51,596 nt of DNA from an uncultured Clostridia bacterium. Its GTDB lineage: Bacteria > Bacillota > Clostridia > Oscillospirales > Butyricicoccaceae. The notes under the pieces are model-generated. The model was not told the DNA's origin and searched no databases. It was given only the letters and a program-made list of their open reading frames with translations. Position numbers and translations under genes: made by a program. Below, one piece after another: positions 23,076 through 31,474 of this stretch (position 1 is its first letter; each line of letters starts with the position of its first letter). Location of the stretch: positions 1 to 51,596 of the forward strand of contig CAMEZQ010000010.1 of the NCBI GenBank assembly GCA_945947915.1. Reading direction: 5' to 3'.

Positions 23076-24668
23076 ATGCGTATCCAGATCCAAAAGGCCG
23101 CCGCCCTGCTGCTGGCCCTGCTGCTGGCCCTGTCCATGACCGCCTGCGGCGGCGCCAAGGCCGATGAACCCAAGACCGACGACACCGACACCACCGTGGA
23201 GGAAAACAACAGCCAGACCGAGGAAGAACCCGTGGCCGAGCGCCACCCCGACAGCCTGACTCTGGCCGTCGCCAGCGAGCCCACTTCCCTCAACCCCTAC
23301 AACCACGCTTCGGTGGTCTCCGGCTATATGAACCAGATGACCTACAACAAGCTCTTCCGCCTGGATACCGACACGCTGGAGCCGGTGCCCGAGCTCTGCG
23401 AAAGCTATGAGAACATCGACGAGCTGACCTGGCGCTTCAAGATCCACGAGGGCGTGTATTTCCACGACGGCGTCGAGATGACGGCCGAGGACGTCAAGGC
23501 CTCCATGGAATACGCCCGCACCTTCACCGAGTCCAGCAGATACACCGGTTTCTGGGAGAGCGTCGAGATCGTCGACCCCTATACCGTCGAGATCAAGACC
23601 AACAGCCCCCACGCGCTGATCCTCAACGACCTGGCCAACGGCAACACCATCGTGCCCAAGCATCTCATTGACGAGGGCAACGATTTCAACCAGAATCCCA
23701 TCGGCTCCGGCCCCTATAAATATGTGGAATGGGTGCTGGGCGACTGCGTGAAGTTCGTCCGGAACGACAATTACTGGGATGAGGCCCACCAGCCGCAGAT
23801 CGCCGAGATCACCTGGCGCGCCATTCCCGAAGGCACCTCCCGCACCATCGCCCTGGAGGCCGGCGAGGTCGATGTGGTCATCGACGTCGACACCAACGAC
23901 ATCGACCGTCTGGAGGCCGACGAGGAGATCGAAGTGCTGTCCAAGGCCGGCACCCGCATGGCCTTCTTCGGCATGAACAACGAAGCCGCCCCCTTCGATA
24001 ACGAGAACTTCCGCAAGGCTGTCACCGCCGCCATCGACCGTGAAGCCGTCATGATGGTGGCCGTCAACGGCCAGGGCATCGTTTCCGAATCCCTCAATCC
24101 CTCGGTTTTCCAGGGCAGCTCTCAGGAGGGCGTCATCCATTACGATGTGGAGCAGGCCAAAGCCTATCTGGCAGAATCGGGCATCGATCCCGCCACTGTC
24201 ACCTTCACCTGCATGACCTACACCGATGAGACCCGCCGCACGGCCGAAGTCATTCAGGCCTATCTGCAGGAGATCGGCATCACCATGGAGATCGAGTCCC
24301 TCGACTTCGCCGCCTGGCTGGAGCGTCTGCTCTCCGGCGATTTCGAGACCAGCGTCGGCGGCTACACGGCCAGCGACCTGCTGACCTACATGAAGGGCCT
24401 GTGGCACTCCAGCTCCATCGGCGCTTCCAACCTGGTCCGTCTGCGGGATCCGGAGATCGACGGCCTCATTGACAAGGCCATGACCCAGCTGGATCCCGAG
24501 GCGCGCACGGCGACGCTGGAAGAGATCAGCCGAAAGATCAACGACAAGGCCCTCTTCGTTTCCCTTTACACCACCACCGTCGTCCGCGCCTACGACGCCG
24601 ATCTGCAGGGCTTGCAGGTCAGCGCTTCGGGCGGCATCCTCTATCAGGATCTCCGCTGGGCGGAATAA
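23076..24668 (+). CDS. Phe-T-box-controlled peptide-binding lipoprotein
   Basis: The 530-residue product is a close paralogue of the protein at 20914: family 5 solute-binding lipoprotein with lipobox SMTAC (Cys24), an acidic linker, ASEPTSLNPYNHASVVSGYMN (in parts), YFHDGVEMTAEDVKASMEYA and RKAVTAAIDREA. I chose ATG 23076 because it opens the signal peptide and AGAGG lies 10 bases upstream; the in-frame ATG at 22851 lies inside the T-box leader and would read through the terminator. No transport partner adjoins it. A 12-bp stem at 24681-24707 ends the unit. Confidence 0.92.
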   Translation: MRIQIQKAAALLLALLLALSMTACGGAKADEPKTDDTDTTVEENNSQTEEEPVAERHPDSLTLAVASEPTSLNPYNHASVVSGYMNQMTYNKLFRLDTDTLEPVPELCESYENIDELTWRFKIHEGVYFHDGVEMTAEDVKASMEYARTFTESSRYTGFWESVEIVDPYTVEIKTNSPHALILNDLANGNTIVPKHLIDEGNDFNQNPIGSGPYKYVEWVLGDCVKFVRNDNYWDEAHQPQIAEITWRAIPEGTSRTIALEAGEVDVVIDVDTNDIDRLEADEEIEVLSKAGTRMAFFGMNNEAAPFDNENFRKAVTAAIDREAVMMVAVNGQGIVSESLNPSVFQGSSQEGVIHYDVEQAKAYLAESGIDPATVTFTCMTYTDETRRTAEVIQAYLQEIGITMEIESLDFAAWLERLLSGDFETSVGGYTASDLLTYMKGLWHSSSIGASNLVRLRDPEIDGLIDKAMTQLDPEARTATLEEISRKINDKALFVSLYTTTVVRAYDADLQGLQVSASGGILYQDLRWAE

Positions 24669-24680
24669 GCTGCATATTTC

Positions 24681-24707
24681 CGGCCCGCGCCCTAAGGGCG
24701 CGGGCCG
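24681..24707 (+). terminator. Hairpin after the Phe-T-box lipoprotein gene
   Basis: A perfect 12-bp GC stem (24681-24692 with 24696-24707), followed only by a T-poor stretch (TGTTCTGTT), so termination strength is uncertain. Confidence 0.65.
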
Positions 24708-24752
24708 TGTTCTGTTCCGCCGGGAAAAACCGTTCCCTTTTTCCCACTGCTG

Positions 24753-24761
24753 TGATATACT
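24753..24761 (+). promoter_or_regulatory. Extended -10 promoter of nitroreductase 2
   Basis: TGA-TATACT (24753-24761) about 75 bases before the gene; no clear -35. Confidence 0.5.
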
Positions 24762-24845
24762 GATAGATATAAACAGCATCCGCCGCCCGCGGCGGATATT
24801 TGGATCTGCTTTTTAATTTTTATTTTATATAATAAGGAGGAAGGC

Positions 24846-25379
24846 ATGATGCAAACCAATGCCGTTATCGAAAATATTCTGACCCGCAGAAGCATCCGCA
24901 GCTTTGAAGACCGCAGGATCCCCCGGGCCGATCTGGAACTGATCGCCAAGGCCGGCCAGTATGCGCCCAGCGCCATGAACCGCCAGAGCTTCCAGATCAC
25001 CGTCGTGCAGAACGAGGAGATCATCAAAAAGCTTTATACTGCCGTTCCCAAGTATATGCAGGGCATCGACCCCGCCACCTATTGCTTTTACGGCAGCAAG
25101 AACCTCATGCTGATCTCCGACCTGGCCGATAAGGAGATCGGCCAGATGGACTGCGCCTGCGTCGCCGAGAATATCTTCCTGGCCGCCCACTCCCTGGGCA
25201 TCGGCTCGGTGTGGGTCAACCAGCTGCGCGACACCAGCGACGGTCCCGAGGTCCGCGCCGCCCTGCATGAGGCCGGTGTGCCCGACGACCACCGGGTATG
25301 GGTCATCGCCGCTCTGGGCTATCCCACGGCGCCGGCAGCCGACAAAGAAAAGGTGGCCAAGATCCATTTCTGCGAATAA
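24846..25379 (+). CDS. Nitroreductase family flavoprotein (2)
   Basis: The 177-residue product has the FMN-binding N-terminus LTRRSIRSFEDRRIPR and APSAMNRQSFQ, the central NLMLISDLADKE and the C-terminal GIGSVWVNQLRD and VIAALGYP blocks. It is a different subgroup from the nitroreductase at 6892: it lacks the WMGVHP turn and has SVWVNQ. It should use reduced nicotinamide to reduce small electron acceptors; the real substrate is unknown. AAGGAGGAA sits directly before the ATGATG start. It is a single-gene unit with terminator 25424-25462. Confidence 0.9.
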   Translation: MMQTNAVIENILTRRSIRSFEDRRIPRADLELIAKAGQYAPSAMNRQSFQITVVQNEEIIKKLYTAVPKYMQGIDPATYCFYGSKNLMLISDLADKEIGQMDCACVAENIFLAAHSLGIGSVWVNQLRDTSDGPEVRAALHEAGVPDDHRVWVIAALGYPTAPAADKEKVAKIHFCE

Positions 25380-25423
25380 ACCGTCTGTATTCAACGTCTG
25401 AACACATGCCGCAAGGCTGTCCG

Positions 25424-25462
25424 AGGCTGCCTCAGAATTCTTCATTCTGAGGCAGCCTTTTG
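25424..25462 (+). terminator. Terminator of nitroreductase 2
   Basis: A perfect 15-bp stem (25424-25438 with 25444-25458) followed by TTTT. Confidence 0.9.
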
Positions 25463-25532
25463 GACTGTCATCCGGCGGGAGGCACAGAGGGGTTGTGAGT
25501 GGTCGTATTTAGTGGAAAGCACCCAGCCCTTT

Positions 25533-25582
25533 GGCTCCCCTGTGTAAGGGGAGCTGTCACCGGAGGTGACTGAGGGGTTGTG
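25533..25582. repeat. Two-hairpin intergenic repeat, copy 2
   Basis: Hairpin GCTCCCC/GGGGAGC (25534-25540 with 25548-25554), hairpin GTCACC/GGTGAC (25556-25561 with 25565-25570), tail TGAGGGGTTGTG. It has the same order and spacing as 20-69. Confidence 0.6.
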
Positions 25583-25639
25583 CTTTTCTTGGCTTTTCCT
25601 GCTCAACTCCATCTGTCCGCCCTGGCAGGCGCGCGTTTT

Positions 25640-25768
25640 GTTGTTACTTTTGACTGCCCGAAAGTAACGGGGAGGGCACCGGGGGTACTTTAAGCCGCCA
25701 CCCGGACCCGCAGGCGAGGGTGTGACCTTTTTTCATTTTTTCATTTTTTCACTTTTTCACTTTTCACC
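25640..25768. repeat. Low-complexity intergenic segment with TTTTTTCA repeats
   Basis: A GC-rich stretch (CGAAAGTAACGGGGAGGG, then CCCGGACCCGCAGGCGAGGG) runs into at least four near-perfect TTTTTTCA/TTTTTCAC units at about 25729-25768. I see no credible gene in 25463-25899. The GC-rich part resembles a dispersed repeat I associate with gut Clostridia. Confidence 0.4.
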
Positions 25769-25828
25769 CGTACCCGCAGCCTGCGCTTACAACATCTCAC
25801 TTTACGCAAGCTTCCTGTGCTGCGGCTC

Positions 25829-25859
25829 TTGACTTAGAGTAGGCTTTAGGGTGTATAAT
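25829..25859 (+). promoter_or_regulatory. MerR-type promoter of MFS transporter 1
   Basis: TTGACT (25829-25834) and TATAAT (25854-25859) are 19 bp apart. The spacer holds an imperfect dyad, CTTAGAG-TAG-GCTTTAGG. An over-long spacer with a central dyad is the mark of promoters untwisted by MerR-family activators. No merR gene lies in the window. Confidence 0.65.
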
Positions 25860-25899
25860 CAGTCTGTTGGAAATTTAAATAATAAAGGAGAACCCAACC

Positions 25900-27105
25900 A
25901 TGAAGAATAAGAAACCCCTGCTGCTTTTTTTCGCGGTCATGGTGCTGTTCAACATGGCGGCCAGCTTCGCCCATCCGGTGACGCCGACGCTGATCGTTGA
26001 GCGCGGACTGGACAGCTCGATGTTCGGCGTCGCGCTGGCGGCCATGATGACCATGAACTTCCTGTTTGCGCCCTTCTGGGGCAAGCTGTGCAGCTATATC
26101 CCCACCAAGCGCATCATGCTGATCTGCGGCATCGGCTATGCCGTCGGCCAGTCGATCTTCGGCGCGGCCCAGAGTGAGCTGATGGTCATCGGCGGCCGGA
26201 TGTTCGCCGGTATCTTCACCGGCGGCGCGTTTACATCTTTTTCCAATTATGTCGTCAACACCACCACCGATCCCCGCAAGCGCGGCCAGAATCTAACCAC
26301 CCTCATCACCATTCAGAACGTCTGCGGCGCCGTGGGCTATTTCGTCGGCGGTATGCTGGGCCTCATCTCGGTGGAGGCTGCCTTTATCGCCCAGGTCATC
26401 TGCCTGGCCACGGCCGGCGTCATCTTCTTCTTCATCTGCGAGGACGACACTCCCTATAAGCACAAGCCGGAACAGCCTCTGACCATCAAGGAGGCCAACC
26501 CCTTCAGCGCCTTTGCCGCGGCGCGCAAGTTCATGACCCCCATGCTGGCGCTGATCTTCATCATCGTCGCCATCGCCGCCATCGGTCAGAACAGCTACGA
26601 GCAGTGCTTCAACTATTACATCAAAGACCAGTTCGGCATGTCGTCGGCCTATAACGGCACCTTCAAGGCCGTGATCGCCGCGCTGACCCTGGCCCTCAAC
26701 GCCACCGTCAGCGTCTACCTCCAGCGTCGTACCGACATCAACAAGACCTTCCTTTACGTCACGCTGGTCTGCACCGGCCTCATCTCCACCATTCTGATCT
26801 TCAACAACCAGATCCTGTTTGTGGCCATCTATATCATCTACAGCGCCATCAACACCGTGCGTCTGCCGCTGCTGCAGTCGATGGTCGCCAACCGCGCCAC
26901 GCCGGAGAACAGCAACAGCATGATGGGCTTCTATCAGTCGATGAACTCCCTGGGCGGCATTTTCGGCGCTCTGTTCGCCGGCCTGATCTATAAGCAGGGC
27001 CCCAAGCTGCCCTTCATTCTGGCCTTTGTCGCCTTCTCCATCGCCTCGGTCGTTGGCTTTGTTTATGTAAAGAAATACAAGAGCGAGAATAAGAACGCGG
27101 TCTGA
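25900..27105 (+). CDS. MFS transporter, tandem paralogue 1
   Basis: The 401-residue product is a 12-helix major facilitator protein of the drug/proton antiporter kind. A loop 2-3 motif A variant is visible (FWGKLCSYIPTKRIM) and SNYVVNTT/GQNLTTLITIQ lies in the first half; the central cytoplasmic loop is EDDTPYKHKPEQPLTIKEANPFSAF (in parts). Substrate unknown; probably efflux of a toxic small molecule, as the MerR-type promoter suggests. The first helix carries FAHPVTPTLIVERGLDSSMFG, shared by all three tandem copies. AAAGGAG precedes the ATG. Confidence 0.88.
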   Translation: MKNKKPLLLFFAVMVLFNMAASFAHPVTPTLIVERGLDSSMFGVALAAMMTMNFLFAPFWGKLCSYIPTKRIMLICGIGYAVGQSIFGAAQSELMVIGGRMFAGIFTGGAFTSFSNYVVNTTTDPRKRGQNLTTLITIQNVCGAVGYFVGGMLGLISVEAAFIAQVICLATAGVIFFFICEDDTPYKHKPEQPLTIKEANPFSAFAAARKFMTPMLALIFIIVAIAAIGQNSYEQCFNYYIKDQFGMSSAYNGTFKAVIAALTLALNATVSVYLQRRTDINKTFLYVTLVCTGLISTILIFNNQILFVAIYIIYSAINTVRLPLLQSMVANRATPENSNSMMGFYQSMNSLGGIFGALFAGLIYKQGPKLPFILAFVAFSIASVVGFVYVKKYKSENKNAV

Positions 27106-27135
27106 TCCGGACAAGCCGGCATAACGCGCTGAAAG

Positions 27136-27171
27136 CACTCTGAAAGCATAGCTTTCAGAGTGCTTTTTTTA
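27136..27171 (+). terminator. Terminator after MFS transporter 1
   Basis: Stem GCACTCTGAAAGC / GCTTTCAGAGTGC (about 27135-27163) is followed by T7. Confidence 0.88.
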
Positions 27172-27213
27172 TTGAAAAAATGGCAGAAACGGCGAAAAAC
27201 GGTAACTTTTCTA

Positions 27214-27242
27214 TTGCACCGCCCTGATAAAACCGATATAAT
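27214..27242 (+). promoter_or_regulatory. Promoter of MFS transporter 2
   Basis: TTGCAC (27214-27219), 17-bp spacer, TATAAT (27237-27242). Unlike copy 1 it has ordinary spacing, though the untranslated leader (GCAAATTTAAACCTAAAGGAG) resembles that of copy 1. Confidence 0.75.
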
Positions 27243-27284
27243 TGAATCGTTGCAAATTTAAACCTAAAGGAGAAGGACCTTCCC

Positions 27285-28481
27285 ATGCAAGAAAAGAAAA
27301 AGACCTTTGCGTTCTTTGGCGTGATCGTGCTCTTTTACATCGCGGCCAATTTCGCCCATCCGGTGACGCCGACGCTGATCGTTGAGCGCGGGCTGGACAG
27401 CTCGATGTTCGGCGTGGCGCTGGCCGCCATGATGACGACCAATTTCCTCTTTGCGCCTTTCTGGGGCAAGCTGTGCAGCTATGTGCCCACCAAGCGCATC
27501 ATGCTCTTCTGCTCCATCGGCTACGCCGTGGGCCAGGGCATCTTCGGCGCGGCCCATTCCGAGGCCATGGTGCTGGCCGGCCGTATGTTTGCCGGCGTCT
27601 TCACCGGCGGCGCCTTCACGGCTTTTTCCAACTATGTCATCAATACCAGCACCCAGGAGACCCGCGGCCAGAATCTGACGGCTCTGATCACCATCCAGAC
27701 GGTGGCCAGCGCCTGCGGCTATTTCATCGGCGGCATGCTGGGCCTCATCTCGGTGGAAGCCGCCTTCATTGCCCAGGTGGCCACGCTGTGCGCGTGCGGC
27801 CTGCTGTATTTCGTCGTCTGCGTCGACGATACCCCCTACAAGATCAAGCCCCAGAATCCCCTGTCCATCAAGGAGGCCAATCCCTTCAGTGCCTTTGCCT
27901 CGGCCAAGACCTTTATGACCCCCATGCTGGCGCTGATCTTCATCATCATCGCCGTCGCCGGCATCGGCTACAACTCCTTCGAGCAGTGCTTCAACTATTA
28001 CATCAAAGACCAGTTCGGCCTGTCCTCGGCCTATAACGGCACCTTCAAGGCGGCCATCGCTGTCATCACCCTGCTGCTCAACTCCACCGTCTGCATGTAT
28101 CTGCAGAAGAAGACCGATATCAACAAGACCTTCATGCCGGTCCTGTTCGTCTGCACCGTGATGATCGGCGCCCTGCTGTCCTTCGAGACCATCGTGCCCT
28201 TCGCCGTCATCTACATCACCTACAGCGGCGTCAACGCCATCCGCGGCCCCCTGCTGCAGTCGATGGTGGCCGGACGCGCCACCAAGGAGAACAGCAACAC
28301 GGTCATGGGCTTCTACCAGGCCATGAACTCGCTGGGCAGCATCTTCGGCGCCCTGTTCGCCGGCCTGATGTATAAGCTCAACCCCATGCTGCCCTTCATC
28401 CTGGCCTTTGCCGCCTACGGCGCGGCCTCGCTGGTGTCGGTGGTCTATGTGAAAAAATACAAAAAAGAAAAGAACGCCTGA
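27285..28481 (+). CDS. MFS transporter, tandem paralogue 2
   Basis: The 398-residue product aligns over its full length with copies 1 and 3. The N-terminal FAHPVTPTLIVERGLDSSMF and the central FEQCFNYYIKDQFGLSSAYN are nearly unchanged. Copy 2 is closer to copy 3 in the region NTSTQETRGQNLTALITIQT and in VNAIRGPLLQSMVAGRA. Twelve membrane helices. It is transcribed from its own promoter and ends in the C-rich terminator at 28508-28536. Substrate unknown. Confidence 0.88.
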   Translation: MQEKKKTFAFFGVIVLFYIAANFAHPVTPTLIVERGLDSSMFGVALAAMMTTNFLFAPFWGKLCSYVPTKRIMLFCSIGYAVGQGIFGAAHSEAMVLAGRMFAGVFTGGAFTAFSNYVINTSTQETRGQNLTALITIQTVASACGYFIGGMLGLISVEAAFIAQVATLCACGLLYFVVCVDDTPYKIKPQNPLSIKEANPFSAFASAKTFMTPMLALIFIIIAVAGIGYNSFEQCFNYYIKDQFGLSSAYNGTFKAAIAVITLLLNSTVCMYLQKKTDINKTFMPVLFVCTVMIGALLSFETIVPFAVIYITYSGVNAIRGPLLQSMVAGRATKENSNTVMGFYQAMNSLGSIFGALFAGLMYKLNPMLPFILAFAAYGAASLVSVVYVKKYKKEKNA

Positions 28482-28507
28482 GATTATTTTTTCAAACTTT
28501 CGCCCCC

Positions 28508-28536
28508 CCCCCCGGATAAAAATCCGGGGGGTTTTT
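28508..28536 (+). terminator. Terminator after MFS transporter 2, with C11 tract
   Basis: Stem CCCCCCGGAT/ATCCGGGGGG (28508-28517 with 28522-28531), loop AAAA, then T5. The left arm is part of an 11-base C run (28503-28513), a likely hotspot for slippage and sequencing error. Confidence 0.88.
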
Positions 28537-28593
28537 CTTTGTTTTCCGCACATACTTACAAAAGAAACCTGCCCGGCAAAGGAGAAGTATGTG

Positions 28594-29787
28594 ATGAAAG
28601 ACAAAAAAATGACGGCGTATTTCGCCGTGGTCACGCTGTTTTATATGGCGGCCAGCTTTGCCCATCCGGTGACGCCGACCCTGATCGTCGAGCGGGAGCT
28701 GGACAGCTCGATGTTCGGCATCGCCCTGGCGGCCATGATGGCGGCCAGCTTTTTGTTTTCCCCCTTCTGGGGCCGCCTGTGCGGCTATATCCCCACCCGG
28801 CGCATCATACTTTTCTGTTCCGTGGGCTACACCGTGGGGCAGGTCATTTTCGGCGCCGCCTACAGCGAGTGGATGGTGGTGGCCGGGCGGCTGTTTGCCG
28901 GCGTCTTCACGGGCGGCTGCTTTACGGCCTTTTCCAACTATGTCATCAATACCAGCACCCACGAGCAGCGGGACGCCAATCTGACAGCCCTGGTCACCAT
29001 CCAGACGGTGGGCAGCGCCGGCGGCTATTTCGTCGGCGGCATGCTGGGGCTTCTGTCGCTGCAGGCGGTTTTTGCCGCCCAGTGCGCGCTGCTGCTGCTG
29101 TGCGGCGGGCTGTTTGCCCTGGTCTGTCTGGACGACACCCCTTTCAAGGCGCGGCCCGAACGTCCCCTGTCGCTGCGGGACGCCGACCCCTTCCGTGCCT
29201 TTGCCGAGGCGGGGAGATTTATGACCCCCATGCTGGGGCTGCTCTTTGCCGTGCTGGCCGTTTCGGGGGTGGGCTACAACGCCTTTGAGCAGTGCTTCAA
29301 CTATTATATCAAAGATCAGTTCGGGCTGTCGTCGGCCTATAACGGCACCTTTAAGATCCTCATCGCCCTGCTGATCCTGCTGCTCAATTCCACCGTGTGC
29401 ATCTGGCTGCAGAAAAAGACCGATATCCACCGCACCTTCCTGCCGGTGCTGGGGGTGTGCACCCTGCTCATCGGCGCGCTGCTGTGGTTCGACACCCTGC
29501 TGCCCTTTGCCGTGCTCTATATCATCTACAACGGCGTCAACGCCATCCGGGGGCCTCTGATGCAGTCGATGGCGGCCGACCGGTCGGAGCCCGACACCAG
29601 CAACACCGTCATGGGCTTTTACCAGGCCATGAACTCGCTGGGCAGTATTTTCGGCTCGCTGCTGGCCGGACTGATCTACAAGGCCGGGCCCCGCCTGCCC
29701 TTCTGGCTGGCCTTTGCCGCCTATGCCCTCTCCACTCTGCTGGGCTGGGTCTATGTCCGGCGGCACGACCGGGAAAAGCACGTCTGA
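28594..29787 (+). CDS. MFS transporter, tandem paralogue 3
   Basis: The 397-residue product is the third copy. I placed the start at ATG 28594 because MKDKK then matches the MKNKK start of copy 1; an in-frame GTG at 28591 also lies within reach of AAAGGAG (28578-28584). The charged ERELDSSMFGIAL, LDDTPFKARPERPLSLRDADPF and RGPLMQSMAADRS segments show more divergence than between copies 1 and 2. No promoter of its own is clear, so it may depend on readthrough from copy 2. Confidence 0.87.
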   Translation: MKDKKMTAYFAVVTLFYMAASFAHPVTPTLIVERELDSSMFGIALAAMMAASFLFSPFWGRLCGYIPTRRIILFCSVGYTVGQVIFGAAYSEWMVVAGRLFAGVFTGGCFTAFSNYVINTSTHEQRDANLTALVTIQTVGSAGGYFVGGMLGLLSLQAVFAAQCALLLLCGGLFALVCLDDTPFKARPERPLSLRDADPFRAFAEAGRFMTPMLGLLFAVLAVSGVGYNAFEQCFNYYIKDQFGLSSAYNGTFKILIALLILLLNSTVCIWLQKKTDIHRTFLPVLGVCTLLIGALLWFDTLLPFAVLYIIYNGVNAIRGPLMQSMAADRSEPDTSNTVMGFYQAMNSLGSIFGSLLAGLIYKAGPRLPFWLAFAAYALSTLLGWVYVRRHDREKHV

Positions 29788-29799
29788 CAGGCAGGCCAA

Positions 29800-29824
29800 A
29801 GGCCCCGCCGCCTGGGCGGGGCCT
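29800..29824. terminator. GC-rich stem between convergent genes
   Basis: A 10-bp stem AGGCCCCGCC/GGCGGGGCCT between MFS 3 and the convergent SleB-like gene, with only short T runs either side; it could serve both. Confidence 0.6.
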
Positions 29825-29863
29825 CTGCCCGGATCCTGTGTGTATAAAACGGCCGGCCGCCGG

Positions 29864-30682
29864 TCATATGTAAAACCGGTGGGTGCCGATGGTCATCACA
29901 TAAGTACAGTTCTGGCCGATCCAGCTGCTTTGGGCAAGGACCGGATTGTAAAAATAAAGGCTGCCCCGGGAGAGATCGACCCCCTCCAGGCACAGCTTGG
30001 CCGCCGTGACCGAGATGGGCGCCGGGTCGTCGTAGACCGTGCCGTTGAGCACCGGCTCGAACTGGACGCCGTGCTTGCGGTCGAAGATGACGCCCCAGAT
30101 GGTATCGGGGTAATTCTGGCTGCGCACGCGGTTGAGCACCACGTTGCCCACGGCGATCTGTCCCTCCAGCGGTTCGCCCCGGCTTTCGGCCGAGATGATG
30201 CGGGAAAGCCAATAGAGGGCGTCGGCGTCGTAGTGGGATCCGGCCGCCGTGATCTTTTGGCTGCCCATGGTGATATAAACGCTGCGGCTGGGGCCGTCCC
30301 ACCGGGCGGTGCCGCCCAGGGCCTGGGCCAGCAGGCGGGCCGGGATCATCAGCCGTCCCCCCTGGATAAAAATGCCCTGGGGCGCGTAAAGGGCCCGGCC
30401 GTTGGCCAGGATGCAGGGCTGGCCGTCGGCGGCTTCCAGCGTCAGACCGTCGGTCTGATAGCGCGCCGTGCGGGTGCGGGCGTCCCACTGCAGGCTGCCG
30501 CCGTAGAAATCGGCCGCCGTGCGCAGGGGCAGATAGGAGGTGCCGTCGATGAGGGCGCACTGGCTGTTCCCGGCGGCGGCGCGGCCCTCCAGATACACGG
30601 TGATGCCGGCGGCGGCCCGGACGGGCAGGGCGGTCAGCATCAGATACAGGATCAGGGCGGGCAGAATGACTGTTTTTTTCAT
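29864..30682 (-). CDS. Exported SleB-type cell wall hydrolase with copper-amine-oxidase-like N-domain
   Basis: The 272-residue product has a signal peptide (about residues 1-24), a copper-amine-oxidase N-terminal-like beta domain (about 40-145, blocks YLPLRTAADFYGGSLQWD and MIPARLLAQALGG) and a C-terminal Hydrolase_2/SleB domain (about 155-272; YWLSRIISAESRGEPLEGQIAVGNVVLNR in parts, then FYNP). The glutamate in SAESRGE is the expected catalytic acid. SleB-type enzymes cut peptidoglycan, in spore formers the germination cortex. GAAAGGAG precedes ATG 30682; -10 TATACT on the minus strand at 30708-30713 with TTGCTG at 30731-30736. Confidence 0.87.
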   Translation of the reverse strand: MKKTVILPALILYLMLTALPVRAAAGITVYLEGRAAAGNSQCALIDGTSYLPLRTAADFYGGSLQWDARTRTARYQTDGLTLEAADGQPCILANGRALYAPQGIFIQGGRLMIPARLLAQALGGTARWDGPSRSVYITMGSQKITAAGSHYDADALYWLSRIISAESRGEPLEGQIAVGNVVLNRVRSQNYPDTIWGVIFDRKHGVQFEPVLNGTVYDDPAPISVTAAKLCLEGVDLSRGSLYFYNPVLAQSSWIGQNCTYVMTIGTHRFYI

Positions 30683-30762
30683 GGCTGCTGCTCCTTTCGC
30701 AGGTTTCAGTATAAAGTAACAAAAGGGTTACAGCAACCCACAATATCTGCCAGCCGGCCGCC

Positions 30763-30791
30763 TTGCCATGGGGGCGGCGGTCTGGTACAAT
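30763..30791 (+). promoter_or_regulatory. Promoter of the CYTH protein operon
   Basis: TTGCCA (30763-30768), 17-bp spacer, TACAAT (30786-30791), with an extended TGG before the -10. Confidence 0.75.
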
Positions 30792-30844
30792 AAAGAAAAA
30801 GATCGGATTTTGCGTCAGAATTTGCATAGAAGAGGAGAAAAAGG

Positions 30845-31474
30845 ATGGAAACTGAGATCAAGCTGTCACCGGTGGAAGCGGCCGTCGCGTCGCAGGTCTT
30901 TGCCGACGAGCTGCTGCGCCCCCATCTGGGCGACGTTCGCCGCAGCGATATGGAAAGCACCTATTACATAGATAAATACGGGATCCTGGGCAAGATGAAG
31001 GCCGGCCTGCGCCTGCGGCTGGAAAACGGCGAGGGAGTCTGCTGTCTTAAGGTCAGCCGCCGCACCGAGGGCAGTGCCAAGGTACGGGAGGAATATGAGG
31101 TCCCGGCTGAGACCATCGCCGACGGCGTGGTCCGGCTGTGCGCCCTGGAGGCGCTGCCCGATGAGCTGCGCGCCGTTCTGGAGGGGGCCGAGCTTGCGCC
31201 TGTCTGCGGCTGCAGCTTCACCCGCACCGAGGCCGACTACGACGACGGCTGCCTGCGGTTCGTGCTGTCGTACGACATCGGCGAATATATCAAGGGCGAC
31301 CTGCGCGCGCCCCTGGGTGAGATCGAGATGGAACTGAAAGCGGGATCGGTGGAAGATCTCAACGCGCTGTGCGACCGCCTGCGGGCTAAATACAGCCTGC
31401 CGGTGGGCCTGCACGGCAAATATACGACGGCCATGAGGCTGGACCGGACGGAAACGGAGGGGGCCGGGGTATGA
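30845..31474 (+). CDS. CYTH domain protein
   Basis: The 209-residue product has the CYTH (triphosphate tunnel) start motif ETEIKL (E-x-E-x-K), STYYIDKYGILGKMKAGLRLRLENG (in parts), and the later EIEMELK acidic strand and LHGKYTTAMR end. Family members bind triphosphates with divalent metal and act as thiamine triphosphatases, polyphosphatases or adenylate cyclases; the specific substrate is not predictable. GAGGAG precedes the ATG. The stop overlaps the next start (ATGA at 31471-31474), so it is translationally coupled to the membrane zincin. Confidence 0.85.
   Translation: METEIKLSPVEAAVASQVFADELLRPHLGDVRRSDMESTYYIDKYGILGKMKAGLRLRLENGEGVCCLKVSRRTEGSAKVREEYEVPAETIADGVVRLCALEALPDELRAVLEGAELAPVCGCSFTRTEADYDDGCLRFVLSYDIGEYIKGDLRAPLGEIEMELKAGSVEDLNALCDRLRAKYSLPVGLHGKYTTAMRLDRTETEGAGV

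Noticed and set aside
25640-25860. Possible small genes in the region before MFS transporter 1
   Set aside because: Frames there are short, lack ribosome sites and cross low-complexity TTTTTTCA repeats. I treat the region as repeat plus promoter.
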